From CAZRWD01 sp964603785 (lineage in GTDB: Bacteria; Fermentibacterota; Fermentibacteria; Fermentibacterales; Fermentibacteraceae), in NCBI GenBank assembly GCA_964603785.1, contig CAZRWD010000006.1, positions 80,535 through 144,534 on the forward strand: a stretch of 64,000 bases of DNA. The letters are read 5' to 3'. The position numbers were made by a program, and so were the translations under genes. Shown one piece after another: positions 43,200 through 50,784 of this stretch. Within the stretch, counting starts at the first letter, position 1; every line of letters begins with the position of its first letter. Under the pieces are notes generated by a model. That model was not told the DNA's origin. It searched no databases and worked only from the letters and a program-made list of their open reading frames with translations.

Positions 43200-44738
43200 A
43201 TGCATTCCAGGACATACAGCCTCGGGCTCAGCGGTCTCGAGTCGTTCCCGGTCGAGGTCGAGGTCGACATGGCCCGGGGGCTCCCGACCTTCACCCTCGT
43301 GGGGCTCCCGGACAGCTCGGTCAGGGAGGCCAGGGAGCGCGTCCTGTCGGCCCTGGGGAACCTCGGGGGGCTGCCCGCGAAGAAGACCACGGTCAACCTG
43401 GCGCCGGCGGACAGGCGGAAGGAGGGCTCCGGCTTCGACCTCCCCATAGCGGCCGGCATCCTGGCGGCATCCGGAAGGGTCCCCGCCGGGAGGGTCTCCC
43501 GCTTCGTGATGGTGGGCGAGCTCTCGCTGGACGGCGCGATACGCCACGTACGGGGGATGCTGCCCATGGCCTGGGGCGCCGGGGCCGTCGACTGCGACGC
43601 GCTAATCGTCCCTGCCGCCTGCGCCCGTGAGGCCGTTCTGGCGCAGGGAAGGCCCGTGCTCGCCGCATCGAGCCTCGCCGAGGTCGCCGCCTTCCTGTCC
43701 GGCGAGGTGCAGCTGCCGCAGATCGATGCGTCCGCTCCCGAAGCTGCGGTCCCCGCGGTCCGGGAGAGCGACATGGCCGACGTCCGGGGGCAGGCCCTGG
43801 CCAGGCGGGCGCTCGAAGTCGCCGCCGCCGGCGGGCACAACATCCTGATGATCGGTCCACCCGGCTCGGGCAAGACCATGCTGGCCAGAAGGCTCCCCGG
43901 GATACTCCCGGAGCTCTCCCCGGAGGAGGCTCTGGAGACCACGCGCATCCACAGCGTCGCCGGCCTCCTCCCGGAGGGCGGGGGCCTCATCCGCGAGCGC
44001 CCCTTCCGCTCGCCCCACCACACGGTCTCGGATGCGGGCCTCATAGGCGGGGGGGCTCACCCGAGGCCCGGAGAGGCCAGCCTTGCCCACAACGGGGTCC
44101 TCTTCCTCGACGAGCTGCCGGAGTTCGGGAGGAACGTGCTCGAAGTGCTGAGACAGCCCATGGAGGACGGGGTGGTGACCATCTCGCGAGCGGTCGGCTC
44201 GATCACCTTCCCCGCCCGGTTCATGCTCGCCGCCGCCATGAACCCCTGTCCCTGCGGCTTCCTCACCGATCCGGCGAAGGCCTGCTCATGCACCGGTCCC
44301 CAGATCCAGGGTTACCTCAGACGCATCTCCGGCCCTCTCCTCGACAGGATAGACATCCATATCGAGGTCGCCGCCGTGCGCTACCGCGACATGTCGGGCG
44401 AGACCCCCCCGGGGGAGGGTTCGGCGGCCGTGGCGTCGAGGGTTGCCCGGGCGAGGAGGATCCAGCTCGAGAGGTTCTCCGGGAGCCCCAGCGTCTACTG
44501 CAACGCCGGAATGGGCCCCGCCCTGTCGCGGAGCGTCTGCCGCCTCTCCGGCGAGAGCTCCCTCTTCCTCGGGAGCGCGGTCGAGCGCTTCGGCTTCTCC
44601 GCCCGCGCCCACGACCGGATCCTCCGGCTGGCCAGGACCATCGCCGATCTCGACGGATCGGATGGAATAGAGTGCGGCCACCTGGCCGAGGCCGTGCAGT
44701 ACCGCGCCCTGGACAGGGATTACTGGCAGCACGCCTGA
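43200..44738 (+). CDS. comM: ComM/YifB magnesium-chelatase-like AAA+ protein
   Basis: A 512-residue protein: N-terminal YifB/ChlI-like domain (residues 1-170: SLGLSGLES, LVGLPDSSVREARERV), an AAA+ core with Walker A GPPGSGKTMLARR, Walker B LFLDELPEF, and MNPCPCGF with further cysteines in CSCTGPQIQ, and a C-terminal helical domain. ComM is a hexameric branch-migration helicase used when incoming DNA is recombined in natural transformation, also present in many non-competent species. GGAGGGAGG is upstream of the ATG. Confidence 0.95.
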   Translation: MHSRTYSLGLSGLESFPVEVEVDMARGLPTFTLVGLPDSSVREARERVLSALGNLGGLPAKKTTVNLAPADRRKEGSGFDLPIAAGILAASGRVPAGRVSRFVMVGELSLDGAIRHVRGMLPMAWGAGAVDCDALIVPAACAREAVLAQGRPVLAASSLAEVAAFLSGEVQLPQIDASAPEAAVPAVRESDMADVRGQALARRALEVAAAGGHNILMIGPPGSGKTMLARRLPGILPELSPEEALETTRIHSVAGLLPEGGGLIRERPFRSPHHTVSDAGLIGGGAHPRPGEASLAHNGVLFLDELPEFGRNVLEVLRQPMEDGVVTISRAVGSITFPARFMLAAAMNPCPCGFLTDPAKACSCTGPQIQGYLRRISGPLLDRIDIHIEVAAVRYRDMSGETPPGEGSAAVASRVARARRIQLERFSGSPSVYCNAGMGPALSRSVCRLSGESSLFLGSAVERFGFSARAHDRILRLARTIADLDGSDGIECGHLAEAVQYRALDRDYWQHA

Positions 44739-44759
44739 TCCGGAGGGTATGATCGTACG

Positions 44760-45452
44760 ATGGATCCCGCCCGACTGATAGGACAGAACCTGGACAGGGC
44801 CATGGACGTGATCCGGCGCGCGCTGGCATCCGCCGGGCGCACCGACTCCGTCTCCGTGATGGCAGTCACCAAGAACCACCCAGCGGAGACCGTCCGGTGC
44901 GTCATCTCCTCGGGCATCGGCCTGATCGGCGAGAACAGGGTCACGGAGGGGGGCAGGAAGATAGCCCTTCTCGGAAGGGATTCCGCCTGCTTCCACCTGA
45001 TCGGTCCACTCCACCGCGGCGAGGTCAGACAGGCCTGCAGGGACTTCCATTCCATCGACTCGGTAGACAGGCCGGTCATACTCGAGGCCCTCATCGCAAG
45101 GCAGGCACTCTCTCCAGTGCCTCCCGTGCTCCTGGAGGTCGACACCACCCCGGGGGAGGCCAAGCACGGCTTCCGGCCGGAGGTGGCGCTGCTCTGCGAC
45201 ACGGTCTGCCGGGCGCGGGAACAGGGCCTGGAGGTGCGGGGTTTCCTGACCGTGGGCCCTCTGTCCGGCGGGGAGTCCGCCTCGCGGAGATCCTTCGGCC
45301 TGCTCCGGGAGATCCGCGACCGTGTGGCCGGGGAGTGCGGAGCGCCGCTTTGCGAGCTGAGCATGGGCATGAGCGACGACTACGGGTGCGCGGTCCTGGA
45401 GGGGGCCACCACCGTCAGACTGGGCAGATGCCTCCTCGGGCCGCGGCCGTAG
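44760..45452 (+). CDS. YggS/PLPBP-family pyridoxal phosphate homeostasis protein
   Basis: A 230-residue alanine-racemase-N-domain protein. Lys38 in AVTKNHP should bind PLP; IGENRV, SIDSVDRP, LSMGMSDDY and VRLGRCLLG are conserved signatures. The usual HFIGHLQxNK is changed to HLIGPLHRGE, so the loop is divergent. These proteins buffer PLP and affect amino-acid pools. The yggS-divIVA order is widely conserved. Confidence 0.92.
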   Translation: MDPARLIGQNLDRAMDVIRRALASAGRTDSVSVMAVTKNHPAETVRCVISSGIGLIGENRVTEGGRKIALLGRDSACFHLIGPLHRGEVRQACRDFHSIDSVDRPVILEALIARQALSPVPPVLLEVDTTPGEAKHGFRPEVALLCDTVCRAREQGLEVRGFLTVGPLSGGESASRRSFGLLREIRDRVAGECGAPLCELSMGMSDDYGCAVLEGATTVRLGRCLLGPRP

Positions 45453-45480
45453 TTGACTTGGAGGATGCCCGGGATATCTT
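45453..45480 (+). promoter_or_regulatory. Possible promoter ahead of divIVA
   Basis: TTGACT (45453-45458) and TATCTT (45475-45480) with a 16-base spacer, directly after the yggS-type stop and about 70 bases upstream of the divIVA start. It could drive divIVA and the secretion locus behind it. Confidence 0.45.
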
Positions 45481-45548
45481 CCGGGAGATCGGCGAGGACG
45501 CTCTAAACCCCCGTGCCGCATGGCCCGCGGGGGAGGGGAGGCGGTGAG

Positions 45549-46082
45549 GTGCGTCTAACTCCACTGGACATCAGGAGGCAGCGGTTCGCGAAGATCTTCC
45601 GGGGCTACGATCCTCACGAGGTCGAGGCCTTCCTGGAGATGACGGCCGAGGCGTGGGAGGAGATGGCGGGTGCCCTCGAATCCATGGACAGGGAGCTCAC
45701 CGTGCTTCGCGCCCGGGCGGCCGACTTCGACAGGATGGAGGGCGCCGTGCGCGAGGTCCTGGTCGCCCAGCAGCAGAGCGCCTCGAAGGCTCGGGAGGAC
45801 GCCGGCAGGGAGGCCCAGCTCATCGTGATGGACGCCGAGGTGAAGGCGGCCGCACTCGTGAACGAGGCCAGGGAGCGCGTGCAGGTCCTCTCCGAGACGG
45901 TGAGGGAGCTGCAGGACCGGAGGCTCTCGATCCTCGCCCAGATGTCCTCCTTCCTCGAGGCCCAGGGAAGGGTCGTGGAGATGGAGGAGGCCAGGATCAG
46001 GGCCGAGACCGTCCCCGAGGAGAAGAGGCTCCCGGGCGAGGAGCAGGGGGACGGCCCCATCCTGGAACTCTCGGAGCTCTAG
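45549..46082 (+). CDS. divIVA: DivIVA-domain coiled-coil protein
   Basis: A 177-residue protein starting at GTG (MRLTPLDIRRQRFAKIFRGY, then DPHEVEAFLE), the membrane-binding DivIVA N-domain. A long coiled coil covers residues about 30-150, and an acidic tail ends the protein. DivIVA proteins mark curved membranes and organise poles or division sites, mostly in Gram-positives; in diderms their roles are less known. GGAGG is about 8 bases upstream. Seven bases separate it from the PorU-like gene. Confidence 0.87.
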   Translation: MRLTPLDIRRQRFAKIFRGYDPHEVEAFLEMTAEAWEEMAGALESMDRELTVLRARAADFDRMEGAVREVLVAQQQSASKAREDAGREAQLIVMDAEVKAAALVNEARERVQVLSETVRELQDRRLSILAQMSSFLEAQGRVVEMEEARIRAETVPEEKRLPGEEQGDGPILELSEL

Positions 46083-46089
46083 GCCTCTC

Positions 46090-49000
46090 TTGGCTCCGGC
46101 GGCGCTTCTCGTACTGCTGTCCGGGCCCCTGGTGCAGACGGGTCCCGGATCGGTACATGTGGTGTGGACGTGCACCGAGCCCGTTCCCGTACGCGTCGGG
46201 GACGCTGTCGTGGGGCTCTCCGCCGGGGGATGCGGGTTCTCGGGCGAGAACTGCGACATCCTCCTGCCATGCAGGAACCTGTACGTCCCTGTCCCGCCGG
46301 GCTGGCGGGGCCGGTTCTCCTTCGAGGCCCGGGGTGTCGCGGAGTTCGGGCCGCTGGCCGTCCACAGGAGCCTCGTCGTGGACGGGCTGGACTCGTTCGA
46401 GCCGGTGGACCGCGGCCTGCTGCCGTCGGACTGGGTGGAGCTCGCCGGCGTGACCACCTTCAGGGGCGCACCCCTCGCGCACTTCCGCCTCTATCCCGTG
46501 TGCTTCCGCGGGGGCTCGCCGCTTCTCTCCTCCACCATCGACCTCTCCGTGGAGACGGACGGGGCGGGACCGCCCTCGAGGATGCGCGGGGCTGAGGAGG
46601 CCCTCTTCCGGGCGGTGGCGGGAACCGATCTGGCCTGGCGGGAGGCGTCCAGACCGACGAGGGCCGCCAGCCCCTTCCTTGGTCTGCCCTGGGCCAGGAT
46701 CTCCGTCGACACCGCCGGGGTCTACCTGCTCACGGGCTCGGACATCCCCTGGGCCCTCGGCGCTCCGTCAGCCACGCTCGCCATGTCCACCGGCCGCGGC
46801 AGGCCGATGGGCAGCCAGCCGTGGGACAGCCTGTACTCCCCCCGGGCGGTGCCGATCTCGGTGCGGGACGGCGGCGACGGCAGCTTCGACCTGCCCGACA
46901 GCGTCGTCTTCTTCGCCAGGGGCCTTTCCTGGTGGGAGCCCGTCCCCGACAGCATGCCGCAGCACTACATGCACCCGTGGTCCGGCACGAACCGCTACTG
47001 GCTCACCTGGGGCGCGGAGCCCGGCCTGAGGATGCAGGTGTTCGACGCCGGGCTGACGGGCGCTCCGGCCATGCCGCAGCGGTTCCTCGGCAGGCTCCAC
47101 TTCGAGCAGGACTACATCCGGAAGCCCGGACTCGTCGCGGGCGACTGGGTGTGGGATGCCGCCCTCGGCTCGGGCACCCAGTGGTTCTATCATCCCTTCG
47201 ACCTGCCCGGCCAGGCCGGGGGTGCCGGCATCCTGAGGATCTTCCTCGTATCGACCGAACCCGGGGCACACAGGATCAGACTCCTCGTGAACGATACGCC
47301 GGCGGCCGACACGACATGGACGGGGACGGCCCCGTTCGTCCTCCAGACAAGGGTCGACGGCCTGACCGGGGCGGGCGACATGCTGGCCTGCGCCGTCATC
47401 CACAACGAATCCTCCGACGACGTCTACATGGACTGGTTCGAGGTGTTCCCCTCGATGACCCCCTCCTCGGCCGGGCTGACCCACGTCCCCCTCGAGTGGT
47501 TCGCCGGTCCCGACAGGTTCAGGATCGACTGGCAGGGTTCCCTCGACGGCAGCCTGGCATTCCTCGTCGGGGGGGACACGCTCGCGGCCGAGCTGGACCT
47601 CGACCCCGGAAGCTCCTTCGAGGTCGAGCCGCCCCACGGATGGCCGGTCAGGGAGATCTGGATCGCCCCGCAGGGGACCCTCCTTGAGCCCGCGGCCGTG
47701 GAGTACGCCGAGCCCGGAGGGCTCCTCGGCCTTCCGCACGGTGCAGACCGCATCTACATAGTCCCGGAGGACTACCTGCAGGATGCCGGACCGCTCGTGG
47801 AGCCCGGGTCGGCGAGCGAGATCGTGACCCTCGAGTCGATATTCGACGAACTGAACGGAGGCGTCCGCGATCCCTCGGCGGTACGCGCCTTCCTCGATAT
47901 CGTACTCGGCGGATGGAGCCCCGTCCCGGTGGAGGTGATCCTCTGCGGCAACGGCCACTTCGACCCCAGGAACAGGATCTCCTCGAGGCCGAGCCTCATC
48001 GATCCCCTCCCCCAGCAGGGCGACATCTTCACCGACGACGCGTTCGCGGTGACCTCTGGGGTCACCCTGCCCCAGTTCGCGATGTCGCGAATCTGCACGG
48101 CGGACAGGAACGGTTTCGCGATCGCGGCCCAGCGGCTGGATGGCTACAGGGCGCGCGAGTTCCCGGGGACCTGGCAGACCATAGTCCTGGGAGCCGCGGA
48201 CGACGAGCGCTCCAGCAAGCACTCGGCCGACGAGACCTACCACACCGAGGGTGTGGAGAGGATCCTGGAGGACCACCTGCCGCAGCCCTTCAGACCCGTC
48301 AAGCACTATCTGATCTTCTACGACTGGAACGACATGTGGAAGAAGCCGGAAGCCCGTCAGGACTACATCGCCAGGTGGTCGGAGGGCGCCCTGCTCTCCA
48401 TCTACCTCGGCCACGGGGGCTTCGACCAGCTCGCCGACGAGGGGCTGCTCTACATCGAGGACGTCGGACTCCTCGCCTGCGACAACCGTCTGCCGGTGGC
48501 CTTCTTCGGCTCGTGCAGGGTGGGCGAGTTCCAGGATCCCGCGAGGGACTGCCTGGCGCAGTCGGTCATCACCGCACCCGCCGGAGGCGCCATCGCGGGC
48601 ATCGGGGCCACGATGGACACATCCGGCCCGCTGAACGAGATGCTGGCAGCCGCATTCACGGACAACCTCCTCCCCGGCGCCATGTCGGTCGGTTCGGCGC
48701 TCCTCGCCGCCAAGATCCAGGCCGGGTACTCCGTAAACAACATGGTATACAACCTGTTCGGTGACGGGAGCACCATGCCCGCGGTCCCCGGAGCCGTCTT
48801 CGGGATGTCGGCGGACACCCTCAGGACGGGCGAGGTGAACACCGTCTCCGGGTCCGCCCCGGCAGCGGGCCTCCTCCTCCTCGAGGCATGGGAGTCGTGC
48901 CGGCCGGACACCTACTTCACCTTCAGGCAGCACCTGGCAATCCCCTACATGGCCCCCGGCGGCCGGTTCTACACCGGCTCCGCCGCGGCCGGACCGGGCT

Positions 49001-49761
49001 TCTCGCTCGGGGTGTTCGTGCCGGTGGATGCGGACACCGGGGGGTTCGCGAGGGTATCGGCATTCCTCCTCCAGCAGGCGGGCTCCGCAGCCTCCTCCAC
49101 CTATCCGCACCCGCTGGGCCCGGGCGATCCCTCCCCCTCGGACACCGCCGGCCCGGTCATGGAGCTGTGGATAGATGGTTTCAGGAACGTGCCCGATCCC
49201 GTCGTGACCGGGGAAGTGACCGTCCAGGCGAGGCTGTCGGACCCGTCGGGGATCTACCTTCTCGGCAACCCGGGACGCCAGCTCGCGCTCTATGTCGACG
49301 GGGCGCCCCGGGACGTCTCGGGAGACTTTTCCTACGACAGGGGCAGCACCACGGAGGGCACGCTCTCGACCGGTCTGGGAATCCTCCAGCAGGGCGGCCA
49401 TCTGCTGGAGCTGAGGGCCAGCGACTGCCTGCTCAACCGCAGCACCATCTCGGCGGGCTTCACCGTGGTCGCCGGCGGGGAGGTCGCGTTCAGCGGCGTC
49501 TTCGCCTATCCCTGCCCGGCCTCGGACGGTGTGTCGCTGAACTGGACGCAGAGCGGAGCCGCTCCGGTCGACATACGCATCTATGCCGTGTCCGGCCGCA
49601 GGCTGGCCGAGTTCCGGAACATCCCCGGACAGGCGGGTTATAACCAGTACTGGTGGGACTGCACGGACGCCGACGGAGATCCGGTCGCCAGCGGAGCGTA
49701 CGTCTTCAGGCTGTCCTCCGGAGGTTCCGGGGTCACCGGGATTCTGGCCGTGGCAAGATAG
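46090..49761 (+). CDS. PorU-like C25 (gingipain-fold) peptidase
   Basis: A 1223-residue secreted protein starting at TTG (MAPAALLVLLSGPLVQTG, a short signal peptide; no clear ribosome site). The Peptidase_C25 domain occupies about residues 550-900: GADRIYIVPEDYL opens it, His775 in YLGHGGF and Cys809 in FGSCRVG are the likely dyad, and GGAIAGIGAT follows. Beta-rich domains precede it; the last 90 residues form an FlgD-Ig/sorting-like fold (VFAYPCPAS, ISGRRLAEF-like VSGRRLAEF, SGAYVFRL). Length, architecture and the adjacent PorV-like gene fit PorU, the type IX sortase. Caspase-like gingipain is an alternative. Confidence 0.83.
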   Translation: MAPAALLVLLSGPLVQTGPGSVHVVWTCTEPVPVRVGDAVVGLSAGGCGFSGENCDILLPCRNLYVPVPPGWRGRFSFEARGVAEFGPLAVHRSLVVDGLDSFEPVDRGLLPSDWVELAGVTTFRGAPLAHFRLYPVCFRGGSPLLSSTIDLSVETDGAGPPSRMRGAEEALFRAVAGTDLAWREASRPTRAASPFLGLPWARISVDTAGVYLLTGSDIPWALGAPSATLAMSTGRGRPMGSQPWDSLYSPRAVPISVRDGGDGSFDLPDSVVFFARGLSWWEPVPDSMPQHYMHPWSGTNRYWLTWGAEPGLRMQVFDAGLTGAPAMPQRFLGRLHFEQDYIRKPGLVAGDWVWDAALGSGTQWFYHPFDLPGQAGGAGILRIFLVSTEPGAHRIRLLVNDTPAADTTWTGTAPFVLQTRVDGLTGAGDMLACAVIHNESSDDVYMDWFEVFPSMTPSSAGLTHVPLEWFAGPDRFRIDWQGSLDGSLAFLVGGDTLAAELDLDPGSSFEVEPPHGWPVREIWIAPQGTLLEPAAVEYAEPGGLLGLPHGADRIYIVPEDYLQDAGPLVEPGSASEIVTLESIFDELNGGVRDPSAVRAFLDIVLGGWSPVPVEVILCGNGHFDPRNRISSRPSLIDPLPQQGDIFTDDAFAVTSGVTLPQFAMSRICTADRNGFAIAAQRLDGYRAREFPGTWQTIVLGAADDERSSKHSADETYHTEGVERILEDHLPQPFRPVKHYLIFYDWNDMWKKPEARQDYIARWSEGALLSIYLGHGGFDQLADEGLLYIEDVGLLACDNRLPVAFFGSCRVGEFQDPARDCLAQSVITAPAGGAIAGIGATMDTSGPLNEMLAAAFTDNLLPGAMSVGSALLAAKIQAGYSVNNMVYNLFGDGSTMPAVPGAVFGMSADTLRTGEVNTVSGSAPAAGLLLLEAWESCRPDTYFTFRQHLAIPYMAPGGRFYTGSAAAGPGFSLGVFVPVDADTGGFARVSAFLLQQAGSAASSTYPHPLGPGDPSPSDTAGPVMELWIDGFRNVPDPVVTGEVTVQARLSDPSGIYLLGNPGRQLALYVDGAPRDVSGDFSYDRGSTTEGTLSTGLGILQQGGHLLELRASDCLLNRSTISAGFTVVAGGEVAFSGVFAYPCPASDGVSLNWTQSGAAPVDIRIYAVSGRRLAEFRNIPGQAGYNQYWWDCTDADGDPVASGAYVFRLSSGGSGVTGILAVAR

Positions 49762-49779
49762 GATGATTCGGGAGGAACG

Positions 49780-50784
49780 ATGAGAACAGCCCTTTGCACA
49801 CTCGCAGCCGCAGGTGTCCTGGCCGCGGCCCAGGCGTCCACGGCCAGCGTGGTCTGGCTCACCATAACGCCGGGGGCCAGGCCCAACGGCATGGGCGAGG
49901 CATTCACCGCCATATCGGACGATGCGACGGCATCCTACTGGAACCCCGCAGGCCTGGCCTTCGTCGACCCCGGGAACCAGGAGATAACCCTCCAGCACTC
50001 GCAGTGGCTGCCCCAGCTGGCCGACGACATGTACTTCGAGTACCTGGGCTACGCGAGGCATCTCGAGGGCTGGGGGGGCATCGGCGGAAACATCACCTTC
50101 ATGTCGATGGGCGAGATGGAGGAGACCGAGGCGGGAAGCCCCGATCCCATAGGCACGTTCTACTCCTACGGCGTGGCGGGCACCGCGGCCTTCGGGACCG
50201 AGGTGGCCCCGGGAGCATCCGTGGGTCTGGGTCTGAAGTTCATCTACGACCACCTCTACTACAGCGACGAGGGCAAGGGCACCTCCTTCGCGGCCGACCT
50301 CGGCGTGCAGTACCGCATACCGATGGAGGACATCGGCCTGGAAAGGCTGGGGAACGCGTCGCTGGGGGCCAGCCTCTCCAACCTCGGCCCGAACATGAGC
50401 TATGGAGGCGAGTCGGAGAACAACCCCCTGCCGAGGACCATCAGGGTGGGCATGGCATACGAGCCTTTCGACACCCGGATGACCCAGCTCAGGGTGGCCG
50501 CCGACTACAGCAAGCTGCTCACCTACGTCGAGGACGGCCTGAGCGAGGAGTTCAACGAGAACAAGTGGGGGGCGGGGGCCGAGTACACCTACTACGAGCT
50601 GCTGACCCTGAGGGCAGGGTACATCCACGACACCGAGGGCGAGTCGACGATCCAGGGCATCACCTTCGGCGCCGGCGTCCAGTACTCGGGCCTCATGTTC
50701 GACATGGCCTTCGTCCCCGTGGACGAGAGCCTGCAGGGATCGGGCAAGTACAACCGCAAGTTCTCGCTGGTGGTGCAGTTCTGA
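49780..50784 (+). CDS. PorV/PorQ-family outer-membrane protein
   Basis: A 334-residue FadL-like barrel with a signal peptide ending around TAS-VVWL. It carries the PorV/UPF0164 N-terminal hallmark: ARPNGMGEAFTAISDDATASYWNPAGLA, split here as RPNGMGEAF and DATASYWNPAGLA. Barrel strands continue to a terminal Phe. In the type IX secretion system PorV shuttles substrates from the translocon to the PorU sortase. GGGAGGA precedes the ATG; the stop overlaps the M6 protease start. Confidence 0.9.
   Translation: MRTALCTLAAAGVLAAAQASTASVVWLTITPGARPNGMGEAFTAISDDATASYWNPAGLAFVDPGNQEITLQHSQWLPQLADDMYFEYLGYARHLEGWGGIGGNITFMSMGEMEETEAGSPDPIGTFYSYGVAGTAAFGTEVAPGASVGLGLKFIYDHLYYSDEGKGTSFAADLGVQYRIPMEDIGLERLGNASLGASLSNLGPNMSYGGESENNPLPRTIRVGMAYEPFDTRMTQLRVAADYSKLLTYVEDGLSEEFNENKWGAGAEYTYYELLTLRAGYIHDTEGESTIQGITFGAGVQYSGLMFDMAFVPVDESLQGSGKYNRKFSLVVQF

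Noticed and set aside
43200..44738. comM as evidence of a competence island.
   Set aside because: ComM/YifB is widespread in bacteria without transformation and no other competence genes are visible.
45458..45547. A short peptide frame starting at TTG between the YggS-type gene and divIVA.
   Set aside because: Only 29 codons, no ribosome site, and it coincides with a likely promoter.
46768..50628. A 1286-codon open frame on the minus strand opposite the PorU-like and PorV-like genes.
   Set aside because: The plus-strand frames carry clear domains and signal peptides; the antisense frame is rich in G, R, H and V without any motif, as expected from third-position GC bias.
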